A DNA stretch of 64,000 nucleotides from Cupriavidus laharis (GTDB lineage Bacteria > Pseudomonadota > Gammaproteobacteria > Burkholderiales > Burkholderiaceae). The notes beneath the pieces are model-generated. The model made no database searches. It was not told where the DNA came from and worked only from the letters and a program-made list of their open reading frames with translations. Position 1 is the first letter of the stretch, and every line of letters starts with the position of its first letter. Shown here piece by piece: positions 44,890 through 54,154 of this stretch. The position numbers and the translations under genes were made by a program. The DNA is taken from positions 1-64,000 of the forward strand of contig NZ_CAJZAI010000013.1 of assembly GCF_914271435.1 (NCBI RefSeq). The letters are read 5' to 3'.

Positions 44890-45915
44890 CTATGCGGCTG
44901 CGCGATGCTCCGGCTCCATCGGATCCGTGGAGCACAGGTGCGAGCGCGCTTCTTCAAACAGCGCATTTACATCGGCATGCGTCCGGGCTGCCGACATCCG
45001 CCTGGAGTCCGACAGTACGCGCCGCCAGCCACGACCTCCAGCTACGCCACGGTAGAGGCCCAGCATGTGGCGAGTCACCGCCCCCATATAGCCACCGCGC
45101 TCCACCAGGTCACCGATATAGCGCTGCATGGCCAGTTCCACTTCCAGCCGCGACCGGACCGGTGCCTCTGCGTCGGCGTAGAAGCGGCCGTCCATTTCGG
45201 CGAGCACATAAGGCTGGTGATAAGCTTCCCGGCCAATCATCACCCCGTCGACGTGCTCGAGATGGGCCGCCATCTCGTCATAGCTGACGATGCCGCCGTT
45301 GATCAGGATTTCCAGTTGCGGGAAATCCTTCTTCAATTGGTAGGCCACTTCATAACGCAGCGGCGGAATCTCGCGGTTTTCCTTCGGGCTCAGGCCCTTC
45401 AGGACCGCATTGCGCGCATGCACGACAAATGTCTCGCAGCCGGCCTGCGCCACTGTGCCGACAAAATCACGGACAAAATCGTAGTGCTCGACCTTGTCGA
45501 TGCCAATGCGGTGTTTGACGGTCACCGGAATCGACACGGCATCGCGCATGGCTTTCACGCAGTCCGCCACGAGTTGCGGTTCGGCCATCAGGCAAGCGCC
45601 GAATGCACCACGCTGCACCCGCTCGGACGGGCAACCGCAATTCAGGTTGATCTCGGCGTAGCCCCACTGCTGGCCGAGGCGTGCCGCAACGGCAAGGTCG
45701 ACCGGCTCGCTGCCGCCCAGTTGCAGGGCCACGGGATGCTCTGCGGCATCGAAATCCAGGTGCCGAGGCACGTCTCCATGCAGCAGCGCGCCGGTCGTCA
45801 CCATCTCCGTGTACAGCCACGTATGGCGGCTGAGTTGTCGATGGAACATCCGGCAATGGCGATCGGTCCAGTCCATCATCGGTGCAACCGAGATGCGGCG
45901 TGGGCTTGGCTTCAT
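44890..45915 (-). CDS. dusA: tRNA-dihydrouridine synthase DusA
   Basis: A 341-residue FMN enzyme reducing U20/U20a in the D-loop of tRNAs. RRISVAPMMDWTDRHCR opens the TIM barrel, EINLNCGCPSERVQRGAFGACLM has the catalytic Cys95, and VKHRIGID, FVVHARNAVLKGLSPKENR and VDGVMIGREAYHQPY are DusA-type FMN/tRNA-binding segments. ATG at 45915 starts the conserved part; the frame is open upstream for 44 more codons. Confidence 0.95.
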   Translation of the reverse strand: MKPSPRRISVAPMMDWTDRHCRMFHRQLSRHTWLYTEMVTTGALLHGDVPRHLDFDAAEHPVALQLGGSEPVDLAVAARLGQQWGYAEINLNCGCPSERVQRGAFGACLMAEPQLVADCVKAMRDAVSIPVTVKHRIGIDKVEHYDFVRDFVGTVAQAGCETFVVHARNAVLKGLSPKENREIPPLRYEVAYQLKKDFPQLEILINGGIVSYDEMAAHLEHVDGVMIGREAYHQPYVLAEMDGRFYADAEAPVRSRLEVELAMQRYIGDLVERGGYMGAVTRHMLGLYRGVAGGRGWRRVLSDSRRMSAARTHADVNALFEEARSHLCSTDPMEPEHRAAA

Positions 45916-46102
45916 GGAATGATGACTTGTCTGCAGGGCCGGTCGCAACCGGCAAAGCGGTCGCGGCACTCGCCCATGTGCCGGCCCAGGCAGCTCTGCG
46001 GGCACCGGCATCGGGTCTACGCGGGAAAGGACAAGAGTATAGGCCACGGCGTGCGTTTGCGCTGCACCCCGTGCTCCTGTGTCCCGCGAGACAGTTGCCG
46101 CC

Positions 46103-46666
46103 TTAGCGAGCGGCTGCGTTACGCTCGATCCACGCAGCGTAGGCCGTCAGGTATTTGCCGAGAAACCCGCGCGTCGACTCGTTCGCGATGCCGCCCTGTT
46201 CGTCGAACAGTTTGTCGGCCCCGCCGATATAGGCTTCGGGCTGCTGCAGGGCAGGCACGTTCAGGAACACCAGCGACTGCCGCAGGTGATGATTGGCGCC
46301 AAAGCCGCCGATGGCACCGGGCGAAGCGCTGATGACACCGCCGGGCTTGCCATCCCATGCGCTGCTGCCATACGGCCGAGAGCCAACGTCAATGGCGTTT
46401 TTCAGCGGTGCGGGCACCGAACGGTTGTATTCGGGTGTGACGAAGAGCACTGCATCGGCACGGCGGATACGGTCGCGGAAAGCGGTCCACTCGGGTGGCG
46501 GGCTGGCGTCCAGGTCCTGGTTGTACAACTGCAGGTTGCCGATCTCGACGATCTCCAGCTTCAGCGACTGCGGCGCCAGCGCGATCAGCGCCTTGGCCAG
46601 CTTCCGGTTGAACGACTCCTTGCGCAGGCTTCCCACCAGTACAGCGACATCTCGAGGATTGCTCAT
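46103..46666 (-). CDS. NADPH-dependent FMN reductase family protein
   Basis: A 187-residue flavodoxin-fold protein. VAVLVGSLRKESFNRKLAKAL is the flavin-phosphate loop, VTPEYNRSVPAPLKNAID the isoalloxazine loop, and GKPGGVISASPGAIGGFGAN is conserved in azoreductase/chromate-reductase relatives. ATG at 46666 follows GAAGGAG. It is downstream of the hydrolase-like gene and reads alone; likely a quinone or chromate reductase in the cytoplasm. Confidence 0.92.
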   Translation of the reverse strand: MSNPRDVAVLVGSLRKESFNRKLAKALIALAPQSLKLEIVEIGNLQLYNQDLDASPPPEWTAFRDRIRRADAVLFVTPEYNRSVPAPLKNAIDVGSRPYGSSAWDGKPGGVISASPGAIGGFGANHHLRQSLVFLNVPALQQPEAYIGGADKLFDEQGGIANESTRGFLGKYLTAYAAWIERNAAAR

Positions 46667-46791
46667 CACGACTCCTTCAACTGTGTGGTTCGAGTGAAGC
46701 GGAACGGCGCTGGCCGCCATGGATGGTGGCATGCCTGGCGCCGATCCAGCCTTCACTCTACCCGAGTCCGGAGAGCCGCATGACTCTCCCC

Positions 46792-47874
46792 TTACTTGCC
46801 GAGGCCTCTCAGCGGATGGTCTTCCGCACGCCACGGGCTGTCGAAAAACGACAGCACCTTCTCGCGGCTCACTTCGTCGATGCGCGCATCCTGCCAGCGC
46901 GGCTGGTGATCCTTGTCGATCGCCAGTGCGCGAATGCCCTCCACGCCGTCGCCCTTGCGGAACACGTAGTGCATCATGTCGAGTTCCATGCGCAGTTCGT
47001 CGTCCAGCGACATGGTGCGCGCGCGCCGGATCTGCTCCAGCGACACATGCAGCATCAGCGGCGAGCGGCTGCGCAGCATCGCGGCCGTGTGGGCGGCCCA
47101 GTCGCCAGGCGCGTCACTGATGGCGGTGAGGATGTCCACCATGGTGTTGCCGGCAAAGATGCGATCGATCCCCACCGACAGCCCCGCGAACTGGCTTTGC
47201 GCCGGCACGCATGCGTCGCGATACTGCTGCGTGAACGTGACGATGTGGTCAAGCACGGCCTGGCCGTTGTGGAACGTCCGCTTGCGCAGATCGCTCGCCA
47301 CCTGGGCCAGCACATTGGCCGGCAGATAGGCATCAGCCAACCCGGCATACAGTGCATCGGCCGCGCTGATCACCGTGCCGGTCAGTCCCAGGTATTCGCC
47401 GATGCGGCCCGGCGTGCGAGCCAGGAACCAGCCGCCACCCACGTCCGGGAACAGCCCGATGTTGGTTTCGGGCATGGCCATCCTGGTGCGGTCGGTGACG
47501 ATGCGCAGGCGCGCACCTTGCGAAATGCCCATGCCACCGCCCATGACCACGCCATCCATCAGCGCGATATACGGCTTGGCGTAGCGGTGGATCAGGAAGT
47601 TGAGCGCATACTCCTCGACAAAGAACTGGTCGAGCAGCGGATTGCCCTCATGCGCGGCCTTGTGGAAATAGCGGATGTCGCCGCCGGCGCAGAAGGCCTT
47701 GCCGCCCGCCCCGGCCACAACGACGGCCACGACTTCCGGCGCATTGGCCCATGCCTGCAATGCCGTTGTCATGGCACGAATCATCTCCAGCGACAGCGCA
47801 TTGAGCGCCTGCGGCCGGTTCAGCGTCAGGTAGCCGATGCCACCCTGGACCTCTGTCGTGACGAAGTCAGTCAT
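46792..47874 (-). CDS. Enoyl-CoA hydratase/isomerase family protein, 3-hydroxyisobutyryl-CoA hydrolase-like
   Basis: A 360-residue crotonase-fold enzyme, longer than plain hydratases and matching the HIBYL-CoA hydrolase group of valine breakdown. GIGYLTLNRPQALNALS is the N-terminus, GKAFCAGGDIRYFH and GVVMGGGMGISQGA form the oxyanion hole, and PETNIGLFPDVGGGWFLAR carries the Glu used for thioester hydrolysis. The C-terminal half (EQIRRARTMSLDDELRME) is typical of the family. Confidence 0.9.
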   Translation of the reverse strand: MTDFVTTEVQGGIGYLTLNRPQALNALSLEMIRAMTTALQAWANAPEVVAVVVAGAGGKAFCAGGDIRYFHKAAHEGNPLLDQFFVEEYALNFLIHRYAKPYIALMDGVVMGGGMGISQGARLRIVTDRTRMAMPETNIGLFPDVGGGWFLARTPGRIGEYLGLTGTVISAADALYAGLADAYLPANVLAQVASDLRKRTFHNGQAVLDHIVTFTQQYRDACVPAQSQFAGLSVGIDRIFAGNTMVDILTAISDAPGDWAAHTAAMLRSRSPLMLHVSLEQIRRARTMSLDDELRMELDMMHYVFRKGDGVEGIRALAIDKDHQPRWQDARIDEVSREKVLSFFDSPWRAEDHPLRGLGK

Positions 47875-47984
47875 GATGCTCTCCTACGCAAATGCAACCC
47901 GCGATTCTACGCCGATCACCCGCGCAGGAATGCCCGCGTGTGCGGCACCCGCACACGCCTTCCTGCCATCACGTCATCTCGTCA

Positions 47985-49550
47985 TTACGCCAGCCTGAAC
48001 GTCGACACCAGCCCCATCAGTCGCTGCGCCTGTTCCTGCAGCGATGCTGCCGCCGCTGCGGCCTCCTCCACCAGCGCTGCGTTCTGCTGGGTCATGCCGT
48101 CCATATGGGACACCGCCAGGTTCACCTGCTCGATGCCGTTGGACTGCTCGTCGGACGCAGCGCTGATGTCGCGGATGATTGCACCGACCCGCCGCACGGC
48201 ATCGACGATGTCCTGCATGGCACGGCCTGCGTCATCGACCAGGCCGGTGCCCTCGCGCACATTGGCCACCGATGCGCCGATCAGCCTGCGGATTTCCTTG
48301 GAAGCACCGGCGCAGCGCTGTGCGAGGTCGCGTACGTCCCCCGCCACCACGGCGAAGCCGCGGCCATGTTCACCCGCACGCGCGGCTTCCACCGCGGCAT
48401 TCAGGGCGAGGATGTTGGTCTGGAAGGCGATTTTCTCGATCACATCGATGATGTCGACGATCTTGCCCGAACTCGCGTCGATGGACTGCATGGTATGCAC
48501 CACGCGCGCCACCGCTTCGCTGCCGCGCTCGGCGAGTGTCGTGGCGTCGTTGGCCAGCGTGGCCGCCTCGCGCGCGCTGTCGGCATTCTGGCGGACCGTG
48601 CCGGTCAGTTCTTCCATGCTCGACGCCGTCTCTTCCAGTGATGCTGCCTGCTGTTCCGTGCGCTGCGACAAGTCCGCATTGCCGCTCGCAATCTGGCGGC
48701 TGGCTGCGGCAATCGAATCCGCGCCACCGTTCACCTGCCCGACCATGGCAACCAGGCTGGCCTGCATTCGACCGAGCATGCCGAGCATGCGGCTGGTTTC
48801 GCTGCGTGCCTGTTCACCGGCAATGACGCCCGCGTCGCTGGCCGTGCCGCTCAGGTCGCCGCCTGCTATGCGCTCGAAGCGAGCGATGGCAATGTCCAGC
48901 GGCCTGACGATGGACTGGCGCAAGCGCCATGCCACCACCGTGCTGAATACCAGCCCGGCAACCAGCACCGCTGCGGACCCCGCAAGAAGCGTGCTATAAC
49001 GCTGCTGCGATTCCTCGTAGATCCGACGCGCGCTGGCCATCTGCGCACGATTGAGTTCGGCATTGGCAGCGGTAAAGGCGATGTCGAGCTTTGGGATGGT
49101 TTCGAGCACGGCCTTCATCATCGCCTCGCGGTTGCCTGCATTCAGCGCCGCAACCATCGGCGCGACGCCCTGCGCAAACAGGGCATCGCGTTTGGCCGAC
49201 ACGTCCTGTGTCATCCTGACCTCCTCTGGCGTACGCGGCAATGCCAGGTAGGCCTTCCACGCGGCCTCCGAATTCCTGGCGAAGCCCTGCGCGGTCTCGG
49301 CGCGTGCGCGCGCGTCGGCCGGCTCTTTGGCAAAGGCCGCCTGGTCCAGCAAGACACGCACCAGCAACTGGTTGGAACGCGCTTCAGCCAGATGCATGGC
49401 AGCGGTCAACTGATGTTCATAGATTTCGTGCGCGGCATCATTGCTGCGCGACATGCCAGCCATGCCAACCGTACCGACAATCAACAGCAAAATGTTGGTG
49501 ACGATAATCAGGAACCACAATCTGGTTCCGATGGTAGTGTTGCGAAACAT
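47985..49550 (-). CDS. Methyl-accepting chemotaxis protein
   Basis: A 521-residue chemoreceptor. TM1 is at about 11-32 (FLIIVTNILLLIVGTVG), a four-helix-bundle periplasmic sensor spans 33-190, TM2 near 190-212 (LLAGSAAVLVAGLVFSTVV), then HAMP and the signalling hairpin with tip IAFQTNILALNAAVEAARAG. The methylation region has EQQAASLEETASSMEELT. No C-terminal CheR-docking pentapeptide is present (ends TFRLA). ATG at 49550 follows GGAG. The ligand is unknown. Confidence 0.94.
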   Translation of the reverse strand: MFRNTTIGTRLWFLIIVTNILLLIVGTVGMAGMSRSNDAAHEIYEHQLTAAMHLAEARSNQLLVRVLLDQAAFAKEPADARARAETAQGFARNSEAAWKAYLALPRTPEEVRMTQDVSAKRDALFAQGVAPMVAALNAGNREAMMKAVLETIPKLDIAFTAANAELNRAQMASARRIYEESQQRYSTLLAGSAAVLVAGLVFSTVVAWRLRQSIVRPLDIAIARFERIAGGDLSGTASDAGVIAGEQARSETSRMLGMLGRMQASLVAMVGQVNGGADSIAAASRQIASGNADLSQRTEQQAASLEETASSMEELTGTVRQNADSAREAATLANDATTLAERGSEAVARVVHTMQSIDASSGKIVDIIDVIEKIAFQTNILALNAAVEAARAGEHGRGFAVVAGDVRDLAQRCAGASKEIRRLIGASVANVREGTGLVDDAGRAMQDIVDAVRRVGAIIRDISAASDEQSNGIEQVNLAVSHMDGMTQQNAALVEEAAAAAASLQEQAQRLMGLVSTFRLA

Positions 49551-49736
49551 GGGCTCTCCGGGATAAAAGGAACGGCCCAGCCGGCCGTCCTGCTGATCTA
49601 CGGCGTGCCCGATCGTTCTTTGACCCCCGCAAGACGACTGACAGAACTGACTTTTTGTCACCATTTGGAAGCCGCAATTCGCGCACCTGGAGGAATCCCT
49701 CCTGGCAATTCCGTAGGGCCCGTGCACACTAGCCGC

Positions 49737-49931
49737 ATGCACACCGAATCGCTCGATCCCGGACTGATCCTGCTGGCGTTCGCGCCGGCATTCCTGCTGA
49801 CCATCGGCTGGGAGGCATGGTACTGGTCGCGCCGGCGTGACATGTTCGCCGATGCCTGGCGTGACCGTGACCTGCGCTATCTGTGGAAGCCACCCGAATG
49901 GCGCAGCCCGCGAGCACGGGCAAGGACCTGA
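49737..49931 (+). CDS. Small single-span membrane protein, perhaps a truncated gene
   Basis: A 64-residue frame beginning MHTESLDPGLILLAFAPAFLL, with one membrane helix and a basic/aromatic stretch (WEAWYWSRRRDMFADAW). It somewhat recalls the first helix of sterol-desaturase-type proteins, so it could be a remnant. No clear ribosome site. It is divergent from the chemoreceptor gene. Confidence 0.3.
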   Translation: MHTESLDPGLILLAFAPAFLLTIGWEAWYWSRRRDMFADAWRDRDLRYLWKPPEWRSPRARART

Positions 49932-49942
49932 TGGAGGCCCAC

Positions 49943-49977
49943 AAACAAAAACCGCGCTCAAGGCGCGGTTTTTGTTT
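49943..49977. terminator. Terminator of typA (works on both strands)
   Basis: AAACAAAAACCGCG pairs perfectly with CGCGGTTTTTGTTT around a 7-nt loop. It lies 19 bp after the typA stop and gives a T-run on either strand. Confidence 0.8.
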
Positions 49978-49996
49978 CCTGCGGTGACGCTATGCC

Positions 49997-51817
49997 TTAC
50001 ACGCCTTCGCGCGCGGCACGCTTGCGCTCGTGCTCCTTCAGATGGCGCTTGCGCAGGCGGATGCTCTTGGGCGTGAGCTCAACCAGTTCGTCGTCGGCGA
50101 TGAATTCCACCGCGTATTCCAGCGACATCTGGATCGGCGGCACCAGGCGCACGGCTTCGTCGGTACCCGAAGCGCGCACGTTGGTCAGCTGCTTGCCCTT
50201 GATCGGGTTCACGACCAGGTCGTTGTCGCGACTGTGGATGCCGATGATCATGCCTTCATACAGCGCATCGCCCGGCTTCACGAACATGCGGCCACGATCC
50301 TGCAGCTTCCACAGCGCGTAGGCCACGGCATCGCCATCGTCCTGCGAGATCAGCACGCCGTTGTGGCGCTCGCCCAGGCCGCCTTCGCGCACCGGCGCGT
50401 AGTCGTCGAAGATATGGCTGATCAGGCCGGTGCCGCGCGTCAGCGTCAGGAACTCGCCCTGGAAGCCGATCAGGCCGCGGGCCGGGATGCGGTATTCCAG
50501 GCGCGTGCGGCCCTTGCCGTCCGAAGCCATGTCGAGCAGTTCGCCCTTGCGGCGGCCCAGCTCTTCCATCACGCCGCCCTGGTGGCTGTCTTCGACGTCC
50601 ACGGTCAGCAGTTCGTACGGCTCGTGCTTGACGCCGTCGATTTCCTTGAACACCACGCGCGGACGCGACACGGCCAGCTCGTAGCCTTCGCGACGCATGT
50701 TTTCCAGCAGGATGGTCAGGTGCAGTTCGCCGCGGCCGGACACTTCGAAAATGGTGTCGTCGCCGGTATCGGCCACACGCAGCGCCACGTTCGACTTCAG
50801 TTCGCGGTCCAGGCGCTCGCGCAGCTGGCGGCTGGTGACGAACTTGCCTTCGCGGCCGGCCAGCGGCGAGGTGTTCACGCAGAAGTTCATGGTCAGCGTC
50901 GGCTCATCGACCTTCAGCATCGGCAGCGCGTCCTGGGCGTCCGGCGCGCACACGGTGCAGCCGATACCCAGTTCTTCGATACCGTTGATCAGCACGATGT
51001 CGCCGGCTTCGGCCTCGGGCACGATCTCACGCTCCAGGCCGCTGAACTTCAGCACCTGGTTGATGCGGCCCTTGATCGGATTGCCTTCGGGGCCGAACTT
51101 GACCACCACGTCTTGCAGCGGCTTGGCGCGGCCACGCGAGATGCGGCCCACGCCGATCTTGCCGACGTAGCTGGAGTAGTCCAGGGAAATGATCTGCAGT
51201 TGCAGGGGGCCGTCCCGATCGTCGTCACGCACCGGCACCTTGTCCAGCACGGTTTCGAACAGCGGCTTCATGTCGCCGTCGCGCACGTCTTCGGTCAGGC
51301 CGGCGTAGCCGTTCAGGCCCGACGCGTAAATGACCGGGAAGTCCAGCTGCTCGTCGGTGGCACCCAGCTTGTCGAACAGGTCGAAGGTCTGGTTGATCAC
51401 CCAGTCCGGACGTGCGCCCGGGCGGTCGATCTTGTTGATGACCACGATCGGCTTCAGGCCCAGCGCCAGCGCCTTGCGCGTGACGAAGCGGGTCTGGGGC
51501 ATCGGGCCCTCGACGGCGTCCACCAGCAGAAGCACGCCGTCGACCATCGACAGCACGCGCTCCACTTCGCCGCCAAAGTCGGCGTGTCCCGGGGTGTCGA
51601 CGATGTTGATGTGGGTGCCGTTGTACTCGACGGCGCAGTTCTTCGCGAGAATGGTGATCCCGCGTTCCTTTTCCAGGTCGTTCGAGTCCATCACCCGTTC
51701 GGCAACCTGCTGGTTGTCGCGGAAGGTACCTGCCTGGCGCAGGAGCTGATCAACCAGGGTGGTCTTGCCATGATCGACGTGGGCGATGATGGCGATATTT
51801 CGGATGGCGCGGGTCAT
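49997..51817 (-). CDS. typA: Translational GTPase TypA/BipA
   Basis: A 606-residue ribosome-binding GTPase. IAIIAHVDHGKTTLVDQLLR is G1, ERGITILAKN the switch, NIVDTPGHADFGGEVERVL G3, and VVINKIDRPGARPDWV G4. Elongation-factor-like domains follow, and the BipA-specific C-terminus includes MSLEYAVEFIADDELVELTPKS. ATG at 51817 is the family start; upstream extension is unsupported. It is divergent from the marR gene. Confidence 0.97.
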   Translation of the reverse strand: MTRAIRNIAIIAHVDHGKTTLVDQLLRQAGTFRDNQQVAERVMDSNDLEKERGITILAKNCAVEYNGTHINIVDTPGHADFGGEVERVLSMVDGVLLLVDAVEGPMPQTRFVTRKALALGLKPIVVINKIDRPGARPDWVINQTFDLFDKLGATDEQLDFPVIYASGLNGYAGLTEDVRDGDMKPLFETVLDKVPVRDDDRDGPLQLQIISLDYSSYVGKIGVGRISRGRAKPLQDVVVKFGPEGNPIKGRINQVLKFSGLEREIVPEAEAGDIVLINGIEELGIGCTVCAPDAQDALPMLKVDEPTLTMNFCVNTSPLAGREGKFVTSRQLRERLDRELKSNVALRVADTGDDTIFEVSGRGELHLTILLENMRREGYELAVSRPRVVFKEIDGVKHEPYELLTVDVEDSHQGGVMEELGRRKGELLDMASDGKGRTRLEYRIPARGLIGFQGEFLTLTRGTGLISHIFDDYAPVREGGLGERHNGVLISQDDGDAVAYALWKLQDRGRMFVKPGDALYEGMIIGIHSRDNDLVVNPIKGKQLTNVRASGTDEAVRLVPPIQMSLEYAVEFIADDELVELTPKSIRLRKRHLKEHERKRAAREGV

Positions 51818-51915
51818 TGCAGCGTCTCGCTGTGCGGAAATCTGAGGTAACCCAACATTATAGCATGCTGCAGCGCGGCATGCCTTGCGCTGATCCCGCC
51901 TCCGCCATGCCTTAA

Positions 51916-51930
51916 CTATTTCCAAAATAG
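51916..51930. promoter_or_regulatory. Inverted repeat in the typA-marR divergent region
   Basis: CTATTT-CCA-AAATAG is a perfect 6-bp inverted repeat with 3-bp spacer. It may be part of the regulator's binding region or an AT-rich promoter element. Confidence 0.35.
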
Positions 51931-51973
51931 AAATGACGAATTTCCATCCTTGCGGATAGTTAAACACCTACAT

Positions 51974-51993
51974 ATATTTGTCGAAGCAAATAT
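51974..51993. promoter_or_regulatory. Palindromic operator candidate for the MarR regulator
   Basis: ATATTTG-TCGAAG-CAAATAT, a perfect 7-bp inverted repeat with a 6-bp spacer, ends 11 bp before the MarR start codon. Its 20-bp size and AT-rich arms are typical MarR operators, so autoregulation and control of the efflux operon are likely. Confidence 0.6.
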
Positions 51994-52004
51994 TGCAGAG
52001 GCAA

Positions 52005-52484
52005 ATGATGCCGCCGGACCGCCCAACCCCTTACTCTCCTGACCTGTTCGACCCCGCCCGCTATGTCATGTGCGAGAGCGTTGGCTACCTGATGTCACGT
52101 GCCAGGAACACGCTCGCCCACAGCATCGAGCAGGAGGTGAGCAGCCTGGACATCACGCATGCACAGGCGAGCTGCCTGATCATGCTGTCTTCCGGACGCG
52201 CAAGCACGGTCACCGACCTCGGGCGCGAACTGAATACCGACATGGGCTCCATCACGCGGCTCCTGAGCCGCATGGAAAAGCGCGGACTGATCGAGCGCAC
52301 GCGCCGCGACGACGACCGCCGCGTGCTCGACCTGTCGCTCACGCCAGCGGGGCATGCACTCGCTGCACAACTTCCCGCCGTGTTCTGCAAGGTCATGGCA
52401 AAGCATTTCCGCGGCTTCACGGCGGATGAGATCGAAACGCTGCGCGGCATGCTGGGCCGGGTGATCTGCAACAACTCCGGTTAG
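52005..52484 (+). CDS. MarR-family transcriptional regulator
   Basis: A 159-residue winged-helix regulator. DITHAQASCLIMLSSGRASTVTDLGRELN leads into the recognition region with MGSITRLLSRMEKRGLIERTRR and the wing DDDRRVLDLSLTPAG. The start is ATG 52005 (or the adjacent ATG 52008), as a TTG further up would overlap the operator. It is 79 bp upstream of the efflux operon and probably its repressor. Confidence 0.93.
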   Translation: MMPPDRPTPYSPDLFDPARYVMCESVGYLMSRARNTLAHSIEQEVSSLDITHAQASCLIMLSSGRASTVTDLGRELNTDMGSITRLLSRMEKRGLIERTRRDDDRRVLDLSLTPAGHALAAQLPAVFCKVMAKHFRGFTADEIETLRGMLGRVICNNSG

Positions 52485-52563
52485 TGCATTGGCTCGCTTC
52501 CGGTTGCGTCACGAATTTCGATCCAGATACCACGCAGGGCTTCCGTCGCCCGATGCATCAACA

Positions 52564-54111
52564 ATGAACCAAGCGCACTCAAATTCTCCTTCCAGCCCGT
52601 CGCGCACGCGCGCCCTGGGGCGCCGCGCCGGCACGCTGGCACTGACGGTCATGGCCGTGGCCGTGCTCGCCGGCTGCGCTGCCTTCGGCGATTCGCACAG
52701 CACCCAGACCATGACCGAACCCGGCGCCCTGGCCAGCAGCCAGACCCTGCCGGCGGAACATGGCCAATGGCCTGGCATGGATTGGATCGATCAGTTCCAG
52801 GACCCGCAACTGCGCGCGCTAGTCAACGAAGCGGTCAAGGACAACCCCAACTTGCAGGTCGCCTTTGCGCGCGTGGAAGCGTCGCGTGCCATGGCCGACG
52901 TGACCCGCAGTGCGCTCTACCCCACCATTGGCTTTAGCGCGGACATCACACGCGAGATCTTCTCGCAGACTGACCTGTTCGCCGGCACCCCGCTGGCCGG
53001 CCGCTGGTGGAACCAGTCGCACCTGCAGGCCAGCCTGTCGTACGAATTCGACTTCTGGGGCAAGAACCGCTCGGCCCTGGAAGCCGCCCTCTCCGACGAC
53101 CGTGCCATCGAGGCCGAAAGCCAGGCCTCGCGCCTGATCCTGACCACCTCCGTCGCCCGGGCCTACGCCCGCCTGGCTGCGCTCTACGCGCAGCGCGACG
53201 TGGCCGAACGCGCCATTACCCAGCGCCAGGACCTGACCACCCTGTCGCAGCAGCGCCTGGCCGCCGGCCTCGACACCCAGGTGGAAACCACCCAGGCGCG
53301 CGGCACGGTGGCTGCCGCCCGCACTGACCTGCAGCGCATCGACGAAGATATCGCGCTGTCGCGCAACCAGATCGCTGCCCTGCTGGGCAAGGGTCCGGAT
53401 CGCGGCCTGGCGATCCAGAAGCCGGTCCTGCTTGCCCACGCAACGCCGACGTTGCCGGACGACCTCACCATCGGCCTGCTGGGCCGCCGCCCCGACCTGG
53501 TGGCAGCGCGCTGGCGCGTGGAAGCCAGCGGCAAGGAAATCAAGGTCGCCAAGGCGGAATTCCTGCCCGACATCACCCTGACCGGCTTCGCCGGCCTGGC
53601 CTCGCTGCGTCCGGAAGACCTGTTCATGGGCATCAGCCGCACCATGGGCTTCGGCCCGGCGCTGCACCTGCCCATCTTCGAAGGGGGCCGGCTGCGCGCC
53701 AACCTCAAGGGCAAGTACGCACGCTACGACATTGCCGTGGCGAGCTACAACCAGACGCTCGTCGATGCGCTGAAGGAGACCGCCGACACGATGACGAGCA
53801 TCCGCAGCGTGGACAACCAGATCAAGACGCAGCGCGAAGCGCTGGACCTGGCCGAACATGCGTACTCGCTCGCCACGACGCGCTACAAGGCAGGCCTCGG
53901 CACGCAACTGACCGTGCTCAACGCCGAAAGCAACGTGCTGCAGCAACGCCGCCTGGCCACCGACCTGCAGGCCCGCCGGCTGGACCTGCAGATGGCCTTG
54001 ATGAAGGCACTCGGCGGCGGCTACGAAGAACCGCAGGAAGGCGGCGAAGGCCATGCCCCCGCCGCCGCGGCATCGAACCAGGCAACCAGCCAGGCTGGCG
54101 CACGCGGCTGA
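52564..54111 (+). CDS. Outer-membrane efflux lipoprotein (NodT/OprM family)
   Basis: A 515-residue outer-membrane channel subunit. The signal peptide ends in lipobox VLAGC (Cys near 41). Two TolC-type repeats are visible, with DQFQDPQLRALVNEAVKDNPNLQVAFARVE in the first half, ISYEFDFWG-like LSYEFDFWGKNRSALEAA, and RRPDLVAARWRVEASGKEIKVAKAEF leading the second. It forms the exit duct for the HlyD and MFS proteins encoded after it. Confidence 0.93.
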   Translation: MNQAHSNSPSSPSRTRALGRRAGTLALTVMAVAVLAGCAAFGDSHSTQTMTEPGALASSQTLPAEHGQWPGMDWIDQFQDPQLRALVNEAVKDNPNLQVAFARVEASRAMADVTRSALYPTIGFSADITREIFSQTDLFAGTPLAGRWWNQSHLQASLSYEFDFWGKNRSALEAALSDDRAIEAESQASRLILTTSVARAYARLAALYAQRDVAERAITQRQDLTTLSQQRLAAGLDTQVETTQARGTVAAARTDLQRIDEDIALSRNQIAALLGKGPDRGLAIQKPVLLAHATPTLPDDLTIGLLGRRPDLVAARWRVEASGKEIKVAKAEFLPDITLTGFAGLASLRPEDLFMGISRTMGFGPALHLPIFEGGRLRANLKGKYARYDIAVASYNQTLVDALKETADTMTSIRSVDNQIKTQREALDLAEHAYSLATTRYKAGLGTQLTVLNAESNVLQQRRLATDLQARRLDLQMALMKALGGGYEEPQEGGEGHAPAAAASNQATSQAGARG

Positions 54112-54154
54112 TCCGCGCGCCCGTCATTGCAGAACAGATTTACGAGAGACCAAT

